Assembly (NCBI GenBank): GCA_916048095.2
Contig: OU696597.1
Location: 1,895,042 to 1,959,041, forward strand
Direction of reading: 5' to 3'
Source: Sacculina carcini
Taxonomy: Eukaryota; Arthropoda; Thecostraca; Sacculinidae
Length of the DNA: 64,000 bases
Made by a program: the position numbers and the translations under genes
The notes under the pieces: model-generated
The model's database searches: none
What the model saw: the letters and a program-made list of their open reading frames with translations, nothing else
What the model was told of the DNA's origin: nothing
Shown: one piece after another, positions 1 to 10,789 of the stretch
How the letters are laid out: each line of letters starts with the position of its first letter
How positions within the stretch are numbered: position 1 is the stretch's first letter

Positions 1-26
1 TTTATATATGTATATATTGATTCAAT

Positions 27-235
27 ACACACACACACACACACACACACACATTACAGTACATTAGGTAGATAATTATATAGCGCCCTATATCTATAGA
101 TAGTCTCTAGGGCGGTGCACACACACACACACTGATACACACACACACACACACACACTGATACACACACATACACACTGATACACACACACACACACAT
201 ACTGATACACACACACACACTGATACACATATTTT
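27..235. repeat. AC microsatellite with TGATACACAC higher-order unit
   Basis: A pure AC run (27-53) is followed by AC blocks punctuated every 10-30 bases by TGATAC (119-234). Open frames here are only His-Thr or Cys-Val repeats. Confidence 0.95.
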
Positions 236-360
236 CTCAACAATGAAAACAATTTCATTTCAAGAAAATATGCTTCATGAATGCTTCCCAAATGATAGTC
301 CTGTGTACCCAAGACGACAAGAGCTTTTTCTTATACAATTAATTTGTTTTTGTATGAATG

Positions 361-440
361 AGGGGCGGTGCCAAGAGGGAGGGAGGGGGGAGTTTAGAGG
401 GCTTGAATTATCCCCCCCCCACAAAAAACGTTTCCCTATG
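361..440. repeat. Family F repeat fragment (GGCGGTGCCA end)
   Basis: This begins with the end motif GGGGCGGTGCCAAGAGG and runs into a C-rich stretch. The same end motif starts copies at 3426, 5832, 7788, 59745 and elsewhere. It is a short remnant of a TIR-bearing non-autonomous DNA element. Confidence 0.6.
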
Positions 441-695
441 CCAGTGGTTCTAAACCTTTCTTTTCTCACTGATTCCCCACTTCTTAATGAGCCATCTCTT
501 CATTTTCCACACACAACACAGCGCTGATAAATTCAATAAATTAAGTTGTTACATCAAAGTGAATGTCTCTAGAGGGCATTAGAAACAAAAATAAACTAAT
601 TTGAACTGATAAAAACACACACATAGTTGTCCTGTTCTGTCCGACCTTTAGCTTCCCACTTGACAACTCTTTCATCCCCCACAGGTTACGGGCCA
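441..695 (-). mobile_element. MITE family D, hAT-type, reverse copy
   Basis: The copy begins CCAGTGGTTCTAAACC and matches the reverse complement of the copies at 14121, 22090, 42774 and 49355 over nearly the whole length. Shared landmarks are the TTAATGAGCCATCTCTTC block and the GTCCGACCTTTAGCTTCCC block. The far terminus (CACAGGTTACGGG) is degraded. Confidence 0.8.
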
Positions 696-747
696 ATATT
701 CAAGATGTTTGATTAGTAGATTGCAAATACGTGTCCACTTGGCGACT

Positions 748-1092
748 TTAAAGGTTAAAGGTTAAAGGCCTCAAGTGACAGCTGCTACACTGGAAGAAGC
801 CGAAGCTTATGAACACACACACACAGGTGTGTCCCGTGCAGCTCGCTGCCACCGCAGAACCGACCCTCTCCACGCTATGACGCAACAAGGACGGAAGACG
901 TATTAGAGAGGACCACTTCCCCAGAATGCATGACACAACACATGACTGATATCTGGTACCATCATTTACTGCTGGGTGGACATGGACTGTTGGATTATAG
1001 AATTCGCCTAATAAATTCTCCTCCACCGGGCTTCGAACCACGGACCTCCCGCTTGTGAGGCGGGTGTGCTAACCACTACACCACCGAGTCCA
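748..1092 (-). mobile_element. tRNA-Val-derived SINE, full-length, reverse
   Basis: Read on the minus strand it starts with a tRNA-like head. The head has a box A-like GGTGTAGTGGTTAGC, an anticodon loop CTCACAA (anticodon CAC, Val) and a box B-like GGTTCGAA. A body of about 230 bp follows, shared with nine other copies, and then a 3' tail of repeated CCTTTAA units. The body is open in one frame in several copies, which is not evidence of a protein. Confidence 0.9.
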
Positions 1093-1467
1093 GCAAAACG
1101 TGGCGAATATGACACTTAACCGGCCGGATTGAAATGTCTGACGGGTAGCATTTGGCTCACGTGCCGTAGCTTGCCCACTGTTTCTCTGGTTGTTGTAATG
1201 CGAAAAAGTTGGTCCACCTTTTTTCCCAGCTCGGCCATACACGGCGTGAGTGGCTTCGTTTTGCACTATCCAGTGATTCTTTGGCAAAGTGGCACTCTTC
1301 ACAATATCCTCCGCTCGCTAAGCTATCATGCTATCGTCTCTATAATCTTCCACAATTGTCGACATATACTCAACATAGCAATCCCACTGTAGCTTATGAT
1401 AGGCGCCGAAATCAAACCTACATCATGATTTATTCCCGTGATTATACCTGTGATTATTAGACTTACT
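1093..1467. other. Unassigned sequence
   Basis: No recognisable gene, tandem repeat or shared interspersed family was seen here. Open frames of 77-87 codons exist on both strands but show no splice sites or familiar motif. Confidence 0.5.
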
Positions 1468-1745
1468 GAACCCCACAAGTTCCATACATGCCTATTCATC
1501 GAACCCTTCGTGTTTGAAGTATTATATGAGAAAAATCACAAATCACGTACGATCAAGATAGTCACACAAGTAGGCTACTACTGAGTGGACCGAGTTACTT
1601 GCAGCACAGATAGCAAGACCAAGCGATGTGGCGTGATTAACTGCAGCCAATGATGACCAAGCAGAGATTGACGTCACGAATCATACGCGAGTGGGTGAAC
1701 CCCTGGAGAACTGATTCACACCAAACACTTGGGGTTCGAACTGAG
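1468..1745 (-). mobile_element. Family E hAT-like MITE, reverse copy
   Basis: This is the reverse complement of the element at 61587-61893. They share long blocks such as the ATCACAAATCACGTACGATC stretch and CAGCCAATGATGACCAAGC. The ends resemble hAT termini (CARTGGTTCTCAAC type). No coding sequence is present. Confidence 0.75.
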
Positions 1746-2072
1746 CTAATTAGACATATATAAGTCAAATACTTCGATTATATCTGATAAGATTTGTGTT
1801 GCTGTCTTTGTGTGCATATGAACATTGTCTTATGTGTTATGTTGTTTGTGCTGTGTGGGATCTGGGGAGATTGAGACAGGACAATTTGTTCTTACGTCTT
1901 CCAGGGACCCACACAACATCTCGATATCCAAGAATGATAGTGTCCATGTGTATGCTTATATGAGAAATATTTTTTTTAAAAACGTTCCTGGAACGTAAAA
2001 TCCTGATTCCCGCCATGAGTTTGCTGGACCATATCTATCTATCTGGAGGCTTAGTGTCAACATCTTCACTGT

Positions 2073-2075
<3 letters not shown>

Positions 2076-2135
<60 letters not shown>

Positions 2136-2234
2136 TGCACACACACACTCACTCGCGCACGAAGATGCATACAAAATGGAGAATCGATCCACACTGCGTA
2201 CACAACAGTCAGCAAACGTGATGCGAAAAACACA

Positions 2235-2309
<75 letters not shown>
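2076..2309. repeat. Two AC microsatellites
   Basis: AC tracts at about 2076-2135 and 2236-2308 flank a short unique segment. The apparent ORFs on both strands are dinucleotide translations. Confidence 0.95.
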
Positions 2310-2334
2310 TAAAACGAATCGCACTAAACCATTG

Positions 2335-2549
2335 TGACGCTAAATGTGTAAGGATTCAAGAACATTAGATTGAGAAAATTTGATTTAATGAATTTCTTCC
2401 AGTCCCTCGCCTCCTGCAAAGGCAGCACATTACATTAGAACGCTAAACCTAACCTAACCTAAAATCTATGAAAAATATAGAAATATTTTTGTGCTTTTTT
2501 ATAAATTAGCATTTTTAATATTCCTGAATCCTTACACATTTATCCTATA
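2335..2549 (+). mobile_element. MITE family C with CCTAA repeats
   Basis: The terminal inverted repeats read CTAAATGTGTAAGGATTCAA at the left and its complement at the right. The inside carries the GCCTCCTGCAAAGGCAGC hairpin-like block and three CCTAA units. Other copies lie at 14581, 20643 and 25422 (reverse). It is non-coding. Confidence 0.85.
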
Positions 2550-2928
2550 CCTGTCACAAGGGAGTCTGTAGGATGTCCTATTTCAGTCCCTTTAGCCTTT
2601 TGTCTTATATTCTATAGTAACTCAGTTCTATTTTCAGATAATATCCTAATTCTCGTACGTCTCTGCTGAAAATGATAAAATTTATTTTGCCCATATTCTT
2701 CTAGCGTTGCCCCATGTTGGCAAGACAATAGCTGAAATTATTCACTGATTCTGACATCCGACCTGGTATCGTTGCAGTCAGATATGTTCTCCTCCACACT
2801 ACAGACAAACTGAGATGATATATCGCTTATTAATTGCTGGCAATGAGAAGATCATGCGTTTTTCTTCTCATCCAAAATGACAAGCAGGGTTTGAATATAA
2901 AAATAATCCAGAGGTAAAGGGATTAATG
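2550..2928. other. Unassigned, possible old LINE remnant
   Basis: A block around 2695-2730 (TCTTCTAGCGTTG then GGCAAGACAAT) resembles the LINE-derived segment at 11505-11525. The match is short and the reading frame is broken, so this is only a suggestion. Confidence 0.25.
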
Positions 2929-3240
2929 CAGGCGTTTTTAGCCGGAGGAGACCAGTTCACAAGAGGTGCGAGGAACTCTGTGAAAATTATAGAATAATAG
3001 TTTTATCTATGATTTATATTTTCCCTGACAATTTTTCATTCTGTATGAGTAAATATTTAATTGAATAATGCTACTATTACGTCGTTTATATTTTTATCTT
3101 TATCTTTATTCTATTCTTTATCCTATTTTATCTATCTTTATCTATTTTAATATTTTTAGCTATCGAAAATCCAAGGTGTGGCGAGAAGTGACTGCTGACT
3201 TGAAAAGAGCGTGAACATTGAAAAAGGTTGAGAAACACTG
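2929..3240. mobile_element. hAT-like MITE with imperfect 8 bp duplication
   Basis: The element starts CAGGCGTTTTTAGCC and ends AAGGTTGAGAAACACTG. Flanking octamers are GATTAATG (2921-2928) and GTCTAATG (3241-3248), 6 of 8 matching. Termini of the CAG...CTG type and an 8 bp duplication fit the hAT superfamily. No second copy was recognised in the window. Confidence 0.5.
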
Positions 3241-3425
3241 GTCTAATGGTTTAGTCTTCTGTTTGGTCTCCGATTTTCTCTCCCAATAATTTGTCTTGGG
3301 CTACCTTTCTCGTAGGCACCTCTGTTGTCTTCAAGCTTGTCATTTACCGGTCTTTCATTTCGTACAACACTTTTAGCTTAGCCTGTACGCTTCGCTCTTC
3401 GATAGTTTTTACGAACAACCGAAGA

Positions 3426-3606
3426 CAATGGCGGTGCCAGTATATCTACGTGGCGGGGGCCCTGCGAAACATAAGAAACCACATTCGAAATTCTCACGGT
3501 CAGGAGGTTTTTGGGAGGACCTCAGCGGGAACTTGGCACATTTTGGGTGAAGGGGGATCTTCAGTACATCCAATCCCCTTGCCCCCTCTTGGTGCCGCCC
3601 CTGGTC
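3426..3606 (+). mobile_element. Family F non-autonomous element
   Basis: It starts near TGGCGGTGCCAGTAT and ends CTTGGTGCCGCCCCTGG, so the termini are inverted (GGCGGTGCCA / TGGTGCCGCC). The middle shows the family's GCGAAACATAAGAAACCACA and GGGG/CCCC blocks. Open frames across it are not conserved between copies. Confidence 0.65.
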
Positions 3607-3806
3607 AAAAGCGAACACCTGACGCCGACACGATGGTGAAGTGGCGACTACCTGAAACTCCACTTTGCCCGCCGTATACAATAGACAGACGCCTGACACG
3701 ACACATCCATTCTACACAGGCCAAATTGTACACACAGAGAGTGCACACTTTTTTCTCAACAAACGTCTGTGCCTTCTTCTGTTTCTGGCCATTCCAGATG
3801 AACCTG

Positions 3807-3834
3807 TGTGTGTATGTGTGTGTGTGTGTGTGTG

Positions 3835-3865
<31 letters not shown>

Positions 3866-3866
3866 T
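3807..3866. repeat. TG microsatellite
   Basis: An interrupted TG tract. Confidence 0.95.
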
Positions 3867-4710
3867 TGATGTAAGCTGATTAAGAGCATGAAACCGACTC
3901 AATGCATTAGCGGCTCGAAACGCACCCAAAAGCAAACAATGCTGATTCTAGCATGACTATAGCCAGTAGGAAATCAATACATCTAATTGCGAATTCCAGC
4001 AACATATTGCATGCCATGTATATAGCACAATATATATTATAGCCAATAGCTTGTGCGTGATATTTTGTTTGTTTGCATACCGTATATCTTCCAGTGGCGT
4101 ATCCAGAGTGCGTTTATGGGAGGGGATTAATTAATTTGCAGGGAGGCTGAAGTTTGGGGGCGATCAGTCATGTACATGCATCATTATGCAACGTCTTTGC
4201 AATAATGCTTATATCAATTAATTATACGGAAAGATATTTTCTCTTGACCTGTTTTAGTGAATCTCTTGGTTATGATGAGTTGATGGAAACATTTTGGAGA
4301 GGGCTTTAGTCCTCTGAGACCCCCTCTAGATCTGCCAGTGCAAACTGCAAATCTTGCATTCAAATGCAAATTTCTACTTATCAACGTTTTCTCCTTTCCT
4401 TCGTATCTTCGTTTCTTATTGATTCCCAACAATTGTTGTGATTGTCACAATTCTGTTCCACCAGTCTTTCCTCGTGCCTTCAATCGTATCAATCACTTAT
4501 TCAAGATTTGTTCGCTCCACTTCAATGTGATGTTATTGGCGGTACTTTCTATCGATGGTTACGTCTTGGAGGGCAGCTAGCGATGTTACGCACGCTCGGG
4601 TAAAGTTTGGTCTCGCATTAGTCCCGACTCTTTCTCTTTCCCGGCAAGCCTAGCCGAACCAACTTAACCTTACCCAGCCTTACCTACCTAACAAAAGAAT
4701 AAACACCTGT
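3867..4710. other. Mostly unassigned, with family F scraps
   Basis: Short family F-like pieces occur at about 4093-4160 (CCAGTGGCGTATCCAGAG) and 4290-4345. The rest shows no recognisable gene or array. A run of CTAACC-like words occurs near 4650-4690. Confidence 0.4.
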
Positions 4711-5000
4711 GGACTCCGTGGTTAGAAGCCGGGTGAAGGGAAATTTATATGGGCAAATTCAAAAATCTAACTACCCCTGTCCACCCAGCAGTAAATGATG
4801 GTACCAGATATCAGTCATGTGTTGAGTCATGCATTCTTGGGAGGTGGCCCTCTCTAATACGTCTTCCGTTCTTGGGGCGTCATAGCGTGGAGAGGGTCGG
4901 TTCTGCGGTGGCAGCGAGCTGCACGGGACACACCTGTATGTGTGTTCATAAGCTTCGACTTCTTCCGTTTAGTAGCTGTCACTTGAGCAGCCTTTAAACT
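4711..5000 (+). mobile_element. tRNA-Val-derived SINE, forward, damaged head
   Basis: The head is reduced to TGGACTCCGTGGTTAG and then diverges. The body from CTGTCCACCCAGCAGTAAAT to CACTTGAGCAGCC matches the family closely. Confidence 0.85.
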
Positions 5001-5093
5001 CTAGGTTTAGCCTGGAGAGTAATATCCTGGTGGCTTTTTGGAGGTGGGCTAAGATGCGTTTCCACAGCGAGGTCCAGTGATCCGCACTCTGTT

Positions 5094-5325
5094 TGGCAAA
5101 TTCCACACTGGTGGACAATGAAACGGCTGCTAAGTGGGAAGCAAAAGGTCGGACAAAAAGACGAAAATGTGTTTTTATCAACCGAAAATGGTATATTTTC
5201 GTTTCTAATGATTTCCTGGCTTTTAATTTGATGAAACAACTGATATTCTGTAGTATTTCTCGGCGCTGTTGTGTGCCAAATGAAGAGTTGGCTCATTAGG
5301 AAGAAACGGGGAATTAGAGAGAAAA
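5094..5325 (+). mobile_element. MITE family D, diverged copy
   Basis: Family landmarks are kept in order: TAAGTGGGAAGC, AAAGGTCGGACA, TGTGTTTTTATCAA, CGGCGCTGTTGTGTG and TTGGCTCATTAGGAAGAA. The left terminus is not recognisable. Confidence 0.7.
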
Positions 5326-5429
5326 ATGGACCCGCACACTGCAGATCCCCTAGACAAAACCATATTCAGACATCGCCTCGGTTTGCAATTAGTCTGGTGT
5401 TAGCGTATTGCCACCGCCTGGACCAGCCG

Positions 5430-5432
<3 letters not shown>

Positions 5433-5482
<50 letters not shown>

Positions 5483-5680
5483 AGTGTGTGTGTCAGTGTG
5501 TGTCAGTGTGTGTCAGTGTGTGTCAGTGTGTGTCAGTGTGTGTGTGTGTGTTTTCAAGCCCATCAACCTTACAATCCTCGCTGTGCGTCCGCTAAATTAC
5601 CTAGCCACACACACACACACACTGACACACACACACACACTGACACACACACACAAACACACAAAGAGAGAGAGAGAGAG
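5433..5680. repeat. TG and AC tracts with CTGA spacers, short GA tract
   Basis: TG (5433-5551) contains a TGTGTGTCAG unit repeated several times. AC (5605-5662) mirrors it with CACTGACAC, and an AG tract follows at about 5665-5682. Confidence 0.9.
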
Positions 5681-5831
5681 AGGGTGGCCTAAGAGAGCAG
5701 ATTGACAGTTAATGAACGTCGCATTCGCCAGAGGAGGCTCATTATTACACTGAAGCGACAGTCGATGTCAACTCCAGCTTTTACTAGACAGAGGCTTATA
5801 TCATGGTTTTGCTCTTTGCGTATCCACTCTG

Positions 5832-6017
5832 TCAGCTACAGAGGCGGTGCCAGGATTCTCTCGGCGGGGGGCTAAGAAATATGATGCCTGGTGAGCGAAA
5901 CGTTTATGGTCAGAATTTTCAGGGGGGTGGGTTAATTGAGGGATTGGCGAAGTTTTTGGTGGTGTTTCAGCTGCTATAATCTCCCACTCGTCCTTCTGGA
6001 TCCGCCATTGCCAGGTA
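5832..6017 (+). mobile_element. Family F non-autonomous element
   Basis: Inverted ends AGGCGGTGCCAGGATT and GGATCCGCCATTGCC bound a G-rich interior. The family's GCGAAACGTTTATGGTCAG block is present. No coding capacity. Confidence 0.7.
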
Positions 6018-6149
6018 GCCAAGTAGGTTTGTATTGATGTCGCAGTTATATTGAGCAACATATTGAAAATATGTATAATGTTCTGTAGTCGATGCTAAAA
6101 TTAAGCGCCTCTAGCGACCAAAATGTAGTCAATATCATTTTTAATATTA

Positions 6150-6425
6150 TTCTTATTGTTATTAATTACACATGTAAATACAGTAGCATGGGGGAAGAGT
6201 GTGTAAGTGCACTATTACCACCCTGTGTGCGGTGACCCCATGTGTACTGGAAGCTAACCACAAAAGATGTATAGATAGAAAAACACAGTTCGAAAAGAAA
6301 TTTATAAATATATAACAATAGACAATTCATCCGATAACACTTCATAATGTCACAATCCGCCCACACTCCTCAATAAATAACAACAATTAACAATAAATAA
6401 AAGTCTGATTTAATAAATAACAACA
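6150..6425 (-). mobile_element. Family B retroposon 3' end
   Basis: Read on the minus strand it contains GGTTAGCTTCCAGTACACAT, then a block ending TGCTACTGTATTTACC, then TGTGTAATTAATAAC running into an (AAT)n-like tail. The copy at 10218-10497 is alike over the full length. The tail suggests a SINE or LINE 3' end. Confidence 0.75.
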
Positions 6426-6864
6426 AAATAATTATATATTATATACCAAACATAATTTATTGTTTGTTTCTTCTAGTTTTTTTGCCCACCAGCTTTTTAC
6501 TGAATTTTTTTCTACTTTTTGTGTTAGATTATAATTGTTTAAATTGTTTTAATTGTGTAAATTTTTGTTTGTTTAATTGTTAGAATTGTTAGAAGTAATA
6601 TATTTGTTTGTTTTTGTGGTTGCTGTCTTTGTAAAATCTACCTATTGAGCGCATGCAATGAAACTGAATAATTCTTCAATTATTCATTGAATTTGTAGAG
6701 CATTTTCAACGGGTTTCAATTCTGTCAAGTACAGTGTCTACGTTCAGCGTGGTATTCCATATACAAATAGAATATTTTCGTCGTAAAATGCGCCATTGAA
6801 TCCCCATTGCCGCCAATAGGCGAAACGTTGACGTTTTTATGCTTGCTCGTACGCAAAACTCATT

Positions 6865-6865
<1 letters not shown>
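6426..6865. other. AT-rich unassigned sequence
   Basis: AT-rich with TTGTTTAATTG-type runs. No gene or shared family was seen. Confidence 0.5.
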
Positions 6866-6923
<58 letters not shown>

Positions 6924-7123
6924 ACACACACACACAGCTACGAACTTCAGCCATCCAATTTCAGAGACGCCAGAAACAAAGCCATGCGTGGATAAGATTT
7001 TATCAGAAGTTGTGTGTAAGTGTGTGTGTGTGTGTCTGTGTGTGTGTGTGTGTAAGTGTGTGTGTCTGTGTGTGTGTAAGTGTGTGTGTAAGTGTGTGTG
7101 TAAGTGTGTGTCTGTGTGTGTGC
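6866..7123. repeat. AC tract and TGTGTAAG minisatellite
   Basis: AC (6866-6936) and, after unique DNA, TG interrupted by regular AAG (GTGTGTAAGTGTGTG). Confidence 0.95.
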
Positions 7124-7698
7124 GTATCAACTTTCGGATGGATCATTGGGGAATCATTTGCTATGTGATTGGTCATATATTTCTCAAGATAACACTTACG
7201 ACGATATCCCAGATGTCCTTACAGACATAAATATTTTAATTAGCCCTCCAGAAGTGAAGGTGATATCCTGTGTATTATGTGTGTGTATCAACTGTTTCCC
7301 TGCATCCCTCAGCAAGATGTAGTGGCGTATTTGCTCAATAGATGTGATTTTTATGTTGCACTCGTGTTACTCACTGGGTTTTGGTGGTAGAATTTTGTTT
7401 GGTTGTTATTATTCTTTAGTATGTCATACTCTTATGAAACAATTTATCAAACAAATGTTACATATGTGTAGCATGGCTTCTATAGACGGGTAATATACTC
7501 GTACAAACATAGGATTAATACATACATAGGATATATAATTATGTACATATAAATATACACTATATATACAATATGTATTTCAAAAATACTACGATGTCAT
7601 AAGTTATTTCCATATGTCAGTAAAGTTATTCTGTTTTTCATACTGAATTATTTTCCAAGAATATACATTCAATTGCGGGTTCGAAAGTGTGTTTACGT

Positions 7699-7734
<36 letters not shown>

Positions 7735-7787
7735 TGTAGTGTAGGAGCGAAATTGGAAAGTTGTTCTATATTTTCTGCTCTTGAAAT
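7124..7787. other. Unassigned, with a TG tract at 7701-7736
   Basis: No gene or interspersed family recognised. The only structure is one TG microsatellite. Confidence 0.5.
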
Positions 7788-7975
7788 CAGAGGCGGTGCC
7801 AAGCAGGGAGCTAAGTCCCTCCCCAAAAAAAAATCTCACTATGAAAATTTCGAATGGCTATGAACCCCGTATCTTTTTCCTTAATGATGGAATTAAACAT
7901 AGTATTATAATAAATATACAGTACATAGTCTTACAGTACATAGTATGGGGGAAATATGTACATAAGCTATGTAGA

Positions 7976-8287
7976 GAGAATATTTGTGAAGAAAAAGTAT
8001 TATCGCCTGGGTCTGTCGAATTTGGGATTCTATTAACTTATATATTTAAATTTTATAATAGAATAAAATAGATTTTATTATAACGAATTATAATTGACAC
8101 TTCCGCAGACGGTGAACAACTCCTCAGACGTTGAACCCCCTCAGCCCCCCGGTAAAATCCTGACGCCACCACTGACGGGGAAGATTGCCTAGCTACGCCT
8201 CTGATGCCTGCCCGTGACGTTTTCAATATGAAATTTCCCAAATTCGACAGACCCAGGCGATAATACTATTTCTGCACAAATATTCTC
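7976..8287. repeat. Long inverted repeat, about 50 bp arms
   Basis: The left arm (about 7976-8027) contains GTATTATCGCCTGGGTCTGT. The right arm (about 8230-8287) is its reverse complement (ACAGACCCAGGCGATAATAC). Arms extend outward through GAGAATATTTGTG with two mismatches. About 200 bp lie between, including a family F end (8104-8210). This could be a MITE or a recent palindromic rearrangement. Confidence 0.75.
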
Positions 8288-8328
8288 CGAGTTCAATGGG
8301 ATTTTGAGAATAAACACCGTTTGATTAT

Positions 8329-8333
8329 TTGTG

Positions 8334-8421
<88 letters not shown>

Positions 8422-8570
8422 TGTGTATGAGAGTGTGAGAGTCTGTGAGAGTGCGAGGTCTTTGAAATTCTTTGAAATTCTACCAGTACTTGTTCAGTCT
8501 CGTCTAGGCGGCTCTCGTCTCAGATTTGGTCCAACAATTGGTATTTGGCCTGAAGCTGCTCCCATACACA

Positions 8571-8613
<43 letters not shown>

Positions 8614-8637
8614 GCACACACAAACACACACACACAA
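8329..8637. repeat. TG tract and AC tract around unique DNA
   Basis: TG (8329-8424) and AC (8570-8637), with about 140 bp of unassigned sequence between. Confidence 0.95.
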
Positions 8638-8876
8638 GATTTTCGTCGAGAGTAGCAACATTTGCAATAGAGCACGTACTGTGCATTGTTGAACTGTTGA
8701 AAACGCGGAAGAACAACAAGGATTTCTGGAGTTGTTCACCAAACTAATGTGTTCTTTCCAGAAGAGAAGGAGATCATCACACAATCCGTAGCACCCCCCA
8801 CCCCCCTAAGCCCCCTGGCCCGAGTGGGGGGTCCGTGTGTTGAGGAACCCCCATTGTTTCAGGCATGATATTGAAA

Positions 8877-9305
8877 TCTATACATACGAGATTTGTGTAT
8901 ATGTGTGTCTGTCTCGCCAGCCTTGGTACATATTCTGCCGGTTACTACTCGGCAATCTTTTAGTGTACCCGCTAACAATTTTTATCATCACGTAGGAAAT
9001 CTTGTCGTGTACAGGATAGGTAAAATTTGGAATTTGAAAAATGATTGTATAAAAATTCATAGTGGAGTAAAGATAAAATGAGGCCTGAAAAATGAGAAAT
9101 TTGTGGTCAATATTCTGTCATGTACTTCTCATAAACCAGCAATGACATAACTATGCAAATTATATCATTGTATAGATAATTTTATGTTCTACAAGATAGG
9201 TATAAATTATACTCCAAGAATTATTTATAAAGCGTGTAAGATTGACAAAAATTCCAATGTCCATCCAAAACTTCACTTGAACATTGGTTGACCAAAATTT
9301 TATCC
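8877..9305 (+). mobile_element. Helitron-like 5' fragment
   Basis: It begins TCTATACATACGAG and keeps the order of motifs seen at 26082: GTGTGTCTGTCT, CCAGCCTTGGTAC, CCCGCTAACAATT, then ATAAACCAGCAATG and GTTCTACAAG. The start TCTATA and an AT insertion context fit Helitron 5' ends. The 3' end is missing. Confidence 0.55.
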
Positions 9306-9420
9306 TAAACTAGCGCATAATAGTAGCTTAAGTCCCCATAAGACCGAAGGGTTGCTTATAACTGCATTTTCCTAAACTCGGACCTCTATTAAAATGTTGC
9401 TTTATATATAATTAGTGCCC
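9306..9420 (+). repeat. Family I fragment
   Basis: Shares a block of about 110 bp with 43718-43840 (TAAGTCCCCATAAGACCGA, AACTGCATTTTCC, GTGCTTTAT-like). Two copies only; nature unknown. Confidence 0.55.
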
Positions 9421-9454
9421 CAAGTATTGCTTTCGTTGTCGGGTAAAAAGCAAT

Positions 9455-9950
9455 CGCTGAATACATTGAATAGATTGAATACATTGAAGACATTAAAAAA
9501 CATTGGAAACATTGAAAATACTGAATACATTGATCACATTGAGCATATTAAAACATACATTAATAGATTAAATACAATAATTGTGTTGAATACATTGAAT
9601 ACATTGAATGATTTATAAACATTAAAAATATCGAAAACGTTGAATACGTTGAATACATTCAATACATTCAATACATTAAATGAGTTCAATAAATTTAATA
9701 CATTTAATACATTAAATATATTTAATACATTTATTACATTAAATTTAAATTTAATTAAATTTAAATAAATTTAAAACATTCAATACACTGAATACATTCA
9801 ATGTATTACATTCAATGTATTCAATCCATTCAAAACATTTATTTAAATTGACACATTCAATACATTCACTGTGTGCAATTCATTAAATACATTAAATACA
9901 TCAGTTACATTCAATACAGTCAATACATTCAATAAACATTGTTGCAATTG
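9455..9950. repeat. Degenerate 9 bp minisatellite (ATTGAATAC / ATTCAATAC)
   Basis: Nonamers related to ACATTGAAT dominate to about 9655. From there the units are mainly ACATTCAAT, with an A/T-only stretch (9720-9780) between. Units vary by single bases, so this is an old array. Confidence 0.9.
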
Positions 9951-10057
9951 CAGTTTGTGCAATGGAATTGGACAATATGTCTGATATAATGGACAAAGCG
10001 TTCTTTGTGTGAATTTTGGCAGGCATTGTAGCTTCACAACTCACACTGACACAGTTT

Positions 10058-10155
10058 CACACACCCACACACACACACACACAAACACACACACAAACAC
10101 ACACACACTCACACACATACACACACATACACGCAAAAACACACACTCACATGCA
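10058..10155. repeat. AC microsatellite, interrupted
   Basis: AC with AAAC and ACTC interruptions. The overlapping frames are artefacts. Confidence 0.95.
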
Positions 10156-10217
10156 AATGTGGTCTCCACAAATACAACACTTTCATACATATAGCAAGAT
10201 AATGAATGGAACTTATT

Positions 10218-10497
10218 ATTTTCAATATTAATATTATTATTATTAATTACACAGGTAAATACAGTAGTATGGGGGAAGAGTGTGCAAGTGCACTATTACC
10301 ACCCTGTGTGTGCGGTGACCCCATGTATACTGGAAGCTAACCAAACAGATGTATAGATAGAATGACAGTTTAAAAACAAAATAATAAATAAACAACAATA
10401 TACAATTCATTCGATAACACTGTATAATGTCACTCCGCCCACACTGCTCAATAAATAACAACAATAAACATGAAATAAATATGTGATTTAATAAATG
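10218..10497 (-). mobile_element. Family B retroposon 3' end
   Basis: Near full-length match to the 6150-6425 copy, including the CGATAACACT and CTCCGCCCACACTGCTCAAT blocks. The ATT-rich tail is at the low-coordinate side. Confidence 0.75.
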
Positions 10498-10789
10498 GGT
10501 TTCGGTTGGAATAAGCTTGACTGCGGAAAATAAACAAGCTTGAATTGAACTAAAACCAAAAAAACTCACGTTTTTTACCCAAATAAAGTTCACCAAAAAT
10601 ATATTTAGCTTTTGTTTTTTTGGGGTTTTGAGTGTTCATTACTAAGAAAGGACGAACTTTAAGCGGTGAGATTAAATATAAAAACCCACTTTCCCCTATA
10701 GATCCACCACATTATTTGTAGCGTTTTAATTTCATATTTATCATTTTTTGTTGGAGAATATGAGTTGTGTACGTACAATGATAGTGTAT

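Noticed and set aside
9455..9950. CRISPR-like regular repeat array
   Set aside because: Nine-base units without spacers in a eukaryotic genome; a minisatellite.
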